NCBI GenBank assembly: GCA_013811855.1
Contig: JACCUL010000301.1
Coordinates: 1 to 12,723, forward strand
DNA length: 12,723 nt
Direction of reading: 5' to 3'
Origin: Acidimicrobiia bacterium
Lineage (GTDB): Bacteria; Actinomycetota; Acidimicrobiia; Acidimicrobiales; Ilumatobacteraceae
The notes under the pieces are model-generated. The model was not told the DNA's origin and made no database searches. It worked only from the letters and a program-made list of their open reading frames with translations. Of the stretch, positions 9,341 through 12,723 are shown one piece after another (the first letter of the stretch is position 1; every line of letters starts with the position of its first letter). The translations under genes were made by a program, and so were the position numbers.

Positions 9341-10663
9341 GTGATCGAGCGGTACTCTGGCCCGGAGATGGCGGCGATCTGGGCCGACACGGCGCGCTTC
9401 GGCCGCTGGCTGGAGGTCGAGCTCTTGGCCACCGAGGCGCACGCCGCGCTCGGTGTCGTGCCGACCGCCGACGCCCAGGCGTGCCGGGCGCGGGCGCCGG
9501 CGACCGACGACGAGTTCGTCGCCGCCGTCAGCGACCGGGAGCGGACCACCGACCACGACGTCGCCGCGTTCGTCGACGTGGTGCAGCAGCGCATCGGTCA
9601 GCCGTCCGGATCGTGGATCCACTACGGCCTGACGTCCTCCGACGTGGTCGACACGGCGCTGTGTTGGGCCCTGCGCGATGCCGCGGAGCTGATCGTCGCG
9701 GCGACGAACGAGCTGCTCATCACGGCCATCGATCTCGCTCGCCGTCACGTCGACACGGTCACCGTCGGACGGACCCACGGCATTCACGCCGAGCCGACGA
9801 CGTTCGGGGCCAAGGTGGCGCTGTGGGCCTTGCAGCTCGACCGCGACCTCGGGCGACTCCGGGCCGCCCGCGACACCGTTGCCGTGTGCAAGTTGTCCGG
9901 CGCCGTCGGCACCTATTCGAACGTCGACCCGGCGGTCGAACAGTACGTCGGTGCGGCGCTGGGCCTGCGGCCGGTGCCGGCCACGCAGGTCATCGCCCGG
10001 GACCGCCACGCCGAATATCTCTGGGCCTGCGCGGCGGTTGCCGGCACGTGCGAGCTCGTCGCCGTCGAGCTCCGCCACCTGCAGCGCACCGAGGTCGGCG
10101 AGGCGCTGGAAGGGTTCAAGCCGGGCCAGAAGGGCTCGTCGGCGATGCCCCACAAGCGCAACCCGATCTCGGCCGAGACGATCAGTGGCCTGGCCAGGGT
10201 CGTCCGCTCGAACCTGTCGGCCGGCCTGCAGGACGTCGCCTTGTGGCACGAACGAGACATCTCGCACTCCTCCGTCGAACGGATCATCCTGCCCGACAGC
10301 TCGCATCTCGTGCACTACATGGTCGGGAGACTCAACGGCCTGTTGTCCCGGCTGCAGGTTGACGAGAAGCGGATGGAGGACAACCTGTGGTCCAGTTTCG
10401 GCCTCGTCTTCAGCCAGCCCGTCTTGCTGGCCCTGGTGGCGGCGGGGATGTCACGCGACGATGCGTATCGCGTGGTGCAGCGCAACGCCATGACGGCCTG
10501 GCGGGAGGGCCGCCAGCTGCGGGTGTTGCTCGACGCCGACCCCGAGGTCACGCTCGATGGCACGGCGTTGGATGCGGTGTTCGACCTGGCGCGATCCATC
10601 CGCCATCGGGATCGCGTGGCGGCCGAGCTCGAGCGGATCGATCCCCGATCGACCGCCCGTTAG
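9341..10663 (+). CDS. purB: Adenylosuccinate lyase
   Basis: Cytosolic homotetrameric lyase of the fumarase/aspartase superfamily. It splits adenylosuccinate to AMP plus fumarate, and SAICAR to AICAR plus fumarate. It has 440 residues with the family start MIERYSGPEMAAIW read from a GTG, which favours 9341 over the ATG at 9368. The first signature region is SSDVVDTA. The catalytic-acid His is H146 in GRTHGIHAEP (the B. subtilis H141 position). The mobile signature loop GSSAMPHKRNP at 265-275 carries the catalytic serine. It begins one base after the purA stop (TGAcGTG), without a well-placed ribosome site, so re-initiation by ribosomes leaving purA is likely. It ends 8 nt from the facing stop of the next gene. 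Confidence 0.97.
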   Translation: MIERYSGPEMAAIWADTARFGRWLEVELLATEAHAALGVVPTADAQACRARAPATDDEFVAAVSDRERTTDHDVAAFVDVVQQRIGQPSGSWIHYGLTSSDVVDTALCWALRDAAELIVAATNELLITAIDLARRHVDTVTVGRTHGIHAEPTTFGAKVALWALQLDRDLGRLRAARDTVAVCKLSGAVGTYSNVDPAVEQYVGAALGLRPVPATQVIARDRHAEYLWACAAVAGTCELVAVELRHLQRTEVGEALEGFKPGQKGSSAMPHKRNPISAETISGLARVVRSNLSAGLQDVALWHERDISHSSVERIILPDSSHLVHYMVGRLNGLLSRLQVDEKRMEDNLWSSFGLVFSQPVLLALVAAGMSRDDAYRVVQRNAMTAWREGRQLRVLLDADPEVTLDGTALDAVFDLARSIRHRDRVAAELERIDPRSTAR

Positions 10664-10671
10664 TGAGTCGG

Positions 10672-11088
10672 TTAGTTGCTGCTTCGGGAGACGCCGGCCT
10701 TGCTGAGCACGCTGGCCGGGACGCCGATCTCCCGCCACGTGGTGTAGGCGATGCCGTGACGCTGGCTGTAGGAGCCGGCGGCGCGGACGAAGGCGTCCTC
10801 GTACACGCTGATGTCCATCTCGCCGCCCATGGTGCTCAACTCGTCACTCAAGTTGCGTCGCTCCTGTAGCAGGCGCAGCTCGCTGATCGCGTCCGCCGTG
10901 AGGAGCTCGTCGTCGATCGCCTTGAGGCGCTTGTTGACCGTGTCCGGCGTGCGCTTGCGCCCCCGCTTCGGCTTGTTGGCCCGCAGGGCGTCGAGATAGT
11001 CGCGCACGACACGACCCTCCGACCGACCTTGGGCCATCGCCGCCTTGTGCTCGACGCTCAGTGAGTTCTTCGGACCACGCTTTGCCAT
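10672..11088 (-). CDS. Small basic conserved protein with an AT-hook-like motif
   Basis: A 138-residue protein with no assigned function. It opens MAKRGPK, has a helical stretch with VVRDYLDALRANKP, then the basic motif KRGRKRTP at 41-48, which resembles an AT-hook core (RGR/RGRK). A probable coiled coil or helical pair (about 50-90) is rich in charged residues and Leu. The C-terminal part (about 93-135) reads YEDAFVRAAGSYSQRHGIAYTTWREIGV, possibly a small helical DNA-binding fold. I recall similar conserved hypothetical proteins in actinobacteria. A nucleoid or DNA-binding role is inference. The ATG at 11088 has TATGAT eight bases upstream and no Shine-Dalgarno. It is convergent with purB (8 nt between stops) and divergent from pyrE. 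Confidence 0.85.
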   Translation of the reverse strand: MAKRGPKNSLSVEHKAAMAQGRSEGRVVRDYLDALRANKPKRGRKRTPDTVNKRLKAIDDELLTADAISELRLLQERRNLSDELSTMGGEMDISVYEDAFVRAAGSYSQRHGIAYTTWREIGVPASVLSKAGVSRSSN

Positions 11089-11096
11089 GACGTCCG

Positions 11097-11102
11097 ATCA
11101 TA
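11097..11102 (-). promoter_or_regulatory. -10 box of the small basic protein gene, leaderless
   Basis: TATGAT on the minus strand is one base from the TATAAT consensus and ends eight bases before the ATG at 11088. It lies in the 49-bp spacer shared with pyrE and faces the pyrE box at 11124-11129, so the two polymerases would overlap. Confidence 0.55.
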
Positions 11103-11123
11103 CGACTTCGTGGCGGAAATTCA

Positions 11124-11129
11124 TAGAAT
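11124..11129 (+). promoter_or_regulatory. -10 box of pyrE, leaderless
   Basis: TAGAAT differs from TATAAT by one base and ends eight bases before the pyrE ATG at 11138. No Shine-Dalgarno is present. This box supports 11138 over the upstream in-frame ATGs at 11045 and 11087-11089. Confidence 0.55.
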
Positions 11130-11137
11130 CGAACGGG

Positions 11138-11743
11138 ATGGACGATCCGCCCTCGCATGCAACGGTCCATGACGGAGCGACGCTCCCGCCGTTGTCCCCC
11201 GCGCTCGACGCGCTGCGGACCCACGTCCTCGTCCACGCCGTGCGACACGGTGACTTCGTGCTCAAGTCCGGCGCCCGGAGCGCGTGGTTCCTCGACACCA
11301 AGCAGACCGCCTGCCGGCCCGACGGGATCGTGCTCCTCGCCGACGCGGCCCTCGCCGTCGTGCCCGACGACGCCACCGCCATCGGCGGGTTGACCATGGG
11401 CGCCGACGCCTTCGCCTTCGGGGTGGCCGCCATCGCCGCCGAGCGGGGACGTCCGCTGCGCAGCTTCAGCGTCCGCAGGGAAGCCAAGGACCACGGCGTG
11501 ACCGGTCGCATCGCCGGCGCGCTGCAGGCTGGTGACCGCGTCGTCGTCGCGGAGGACACCGTCACGCGCGGCACCTCCCTGATGGAGGCCGTCGACGTCG
11601 TCCGTCAGGTCGGGGCCGAGGTGGTGGCGATCACGGTCATCGTCGACCGCGGCGGCACGTGCGCGGCGATGGCCGCCGAGAACGGCATCCCGTACCACCC
11701 GCTGCTGACGGCACCGGACCTCGGGTTCGCGTACGGCACGTGA
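11138..11743 (+). CDS. pyrE: Orotate phosphoribosyltransferase
   Basis: Cytosolic type I phosphoribosyltransferase joining orotate and PRPP to give OMP, the fifth step of UMP synthesis. It has 201 residues. LKSGARSAWFLDTKQT matches the N-terminal substrate loop. VRREAKDHG (112-120) is the PRPP/catalytic loop, with K117 and H119 kept and Arg where E. coli has K100. VVVAEDTVTRGTS (about 135-147) is the PRPP-binding signature with the E139-D140 acidic pair. The start is chosen because the conserved region begins soon after it and a TAGAAT box sits eight bases upstream. It is divergent from the small basic protein gene. Its stop lies 3 nt from the facing stop of the FAD oxidase. No other pyr gene is present, so it appears to be a stand-alone locus. 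Confidence 0.93.
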   Translation: MDDPPSHATVHDGATLPPLSPALDALRTHVLVHAVRHGDFVLKSGARSAWFLDTKQTACRPDGIVLLADAALAVVPDDATAIGGLTMGADAFAFGVAAIAAERGRPLRSFSVRREAKDHGVTGRIAGALQAGDRVVVAEDTVTRGTSLMEAVDVVRQVGAEVVAITVIVDRGGTCAAMAAENGIPYHPLLTAPDLGFAYGT

Positions 11744-11746
11744 ACG

Positions 11747-12723
11747 TCAGCCGAGCACGCCGGGGTTGAGGACGGCGGCGGGGTCGAGCGCCCGCCGCAA
11801 CGCCGCCGCCGCCCGGAGCTCGTCCGTCGATCGCACGAGGTGGAGGTATGGCGTCTTGGCCGTGCCGACGCCGTGCTCGGCCGAGATCGTCCCGCCCAGC
11901 GCGGCGGCGGCGCCGAGGACCTCGTCGGTGATGTCCGCCGGGTCGGCGGCGTCGAGCACGTTGACGTGGACGTTGCCCTCGGCCAGGTGCCCGAAGGGGA
12001 CGAGGCGTCCGCCGTGGCGCTCGACGCTCGCCCGAACCTCGGCCATCAGCTCGGCCAGCGCGCCGACGGGGACGGCCACGTCGAGCTTCAGCGGCACGCC
12101 CAGCGCGGCGATGGACTCCGTGATGCGATCGCGCAGCTCGAGCAGACCGTGGCGTGCCGGCCCGGACGTGGCGATCGCCGTGTCGAGGACCTCCGGGGCG
12201 GCGGCCAGCACGGCCGTGAGCTCGTCGGTGGGGTCGGTGTGGTCGGCGCACTCGACGACGACGAACGCGCCGGTGGCGTCGTCGCCGATCGGCGGGCGGC
12301 GTCCGAGGTGGGCGGCGACGACGGCCATCGCCTCGGGCAGGATCAGCTCCACGGCGTCGAGCGCCCGCACCCTGGCGCGCAGGCGCGCCAACAACGAGAC
12401 GGCCTCCTCCAACCCTGCCACCGCCACCAACGCCGTCGTCGTCGCCCGGTACCAGGGCACGAGCCGCAGCCGGGCGGCCGTGACGACGCCGAGCGTCCCC
12501 TCGCTGCCCGCCAGGAGCGACGGCCAGTGCAACCCGACGGTCTCCTTCGGCAACCCGGCCAGGGAGCCGACGGTCGAACCGTCGGCCAGCACGGCCTGGA
12601 CGCCGGCGACCTGCGACCGCATGGTGCCGAACCGCACGACCCGCGAACCGCCGGCGTTCGTGGCGACCGCACCCCCGATCGTGGCGCTGTCCCGGCTGGC
12701 GAAGTCGACCGGCGCATCGAGCT
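11747..12723 (-). CDS. FAD-linked oxidase, GlcD/D-lactate dehydrogenase type (partial, N-terminus beyond the window)
   Basis: Flavoprotein of the vanillyl-alcohol-oxidase superfamily that oxidises a 2-hydroxy acid such as glycolate, D-lactate or 2-hydroxyglutarate; the substrate is not decidable. About 325 residues are visible and the frame stays open to the right edge. The end of the FAD-binding domain shows TIGGAVATNAGG...RFGTMRSQVAGVQAVLADGS and then LLAGSEGTLGVVTAARLRL. The C-terminal substrate domain carries the metal/substrate histidines in GHLAEGNVHVN and SAEHGVGTAKTPYL, and ends LDPAAVLNPGVLG as in the family. An internal ATG at 12637 falls inside the conserved FAD domain and is not the start. 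The stop is 3 nt from that of pyrE (convergent), leaving no room for an intergenic terminator. Confidence 0.9.
   Translation of the reverse strand, partial: LDAPVDFASRDSATIGGAVATNAGGSRVVRFGTMRSQVAGVQAVLADGSTVGSLAGLPKETVGLHWPSLLAGSEGTLGVVTAARLRLVPWYRATTTALVAVAGLEEAVSLLARLRARVRALDAVELILPEAMAVVAAHLGRRPPIGDDATGAFVVVECADHTDPTDELTAVLAAAPEVLDTAIATSGPARHGLLELRDRITESIAALGVPLKLDVAVPVGALAELMAEVRASVERHGGRLVPFGHLAEGNVHVNVLDAADPADITDEVLGAAAALGGTISAEHGVGTAKTPYLHLVRSTDELRAAAALRRALDPAAVLNPGVLG

Noticed and set aside
9368..9370. ATG at 9368 as the purB start
   Set aside because: It would remove the conserved IERYSGPE opening of the family; the GTG at 9341 keeps it.

Overview
The window is GC-rich DNA (by eye about 70% G+C) from a bacterium, most likely an actinomycete-type lineage. 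The evidence is the GC3-heavy codon use, a twin-arginine lipid-free export signal, an actinobacterial-style PyrE, and several genes with a TAnnnT box 7-9 nt before the start codon and no Shine-Dalgarno sequence (the leaderless pattern common in Actinomycetota). A placement near Acidimicrobiia is my impression only. The content is mostly chromosomal housekeeping. I see no rRNA, tRNA, CRISPR array, insertion sequence, integrase or phage gene.

Left part (1-3717, all on the minus strand, read right to left). A small Tat-signal protein, a DUF4331 protein and a His-rich small protein form a tight three-gene operon. A GC-rich hairpin follows, then an APC-superfamily amino-acid permease that needs one certain frame correction (about 1060) and possibly a second near its start. 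A long hairpin (51-97) closes this run. DUF4331 has no export signal of its own, while the first gene of the operon has a textbook Tat signal. This suggests the two might travel together.

Centre (3718-7980). A 217-bp divergent spacer holds three 9-bp repeats in front of the Tat operon, and a short palindrome and a -10-like box in front of clpB. ClpB is the disaggregase chaperone and is complete, but has a shortened loop before the arginine finger. Between convergent clpB and a HisD-family gene lies a second long hairpin (6425-6476). It has the same layout as the one at 51-97 and shares a core sequence with compensating base changes. The HisD-family protein keeps the catalytic Glu-His pair but has changed two of the four zinc-ligand positions and a substrate His, so it may not be a histidinol dehydrogenase.

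Right part (7981-12723). purA and purB are separated by 1 nt and together convert IMP to AMP via adenylosuccinate; PurB also acts in the main purine pathway. A convergent small basic protein with an AT-hook-like motif follows. It diverges from pyrE (pyrimidine synthesis) across a 49-bp spacer holding two opposed -10 boxes. The window ends inside a minus-strand FAD-linked oxidase of the GlcD/D-lactate dehydrogenase type, whose N-terminal part lies beyond the right edge.

No stretch above 300 bases lacks a gene. The longest gaps are 3718-3934, 7829-7980 and 1-120, each described below.
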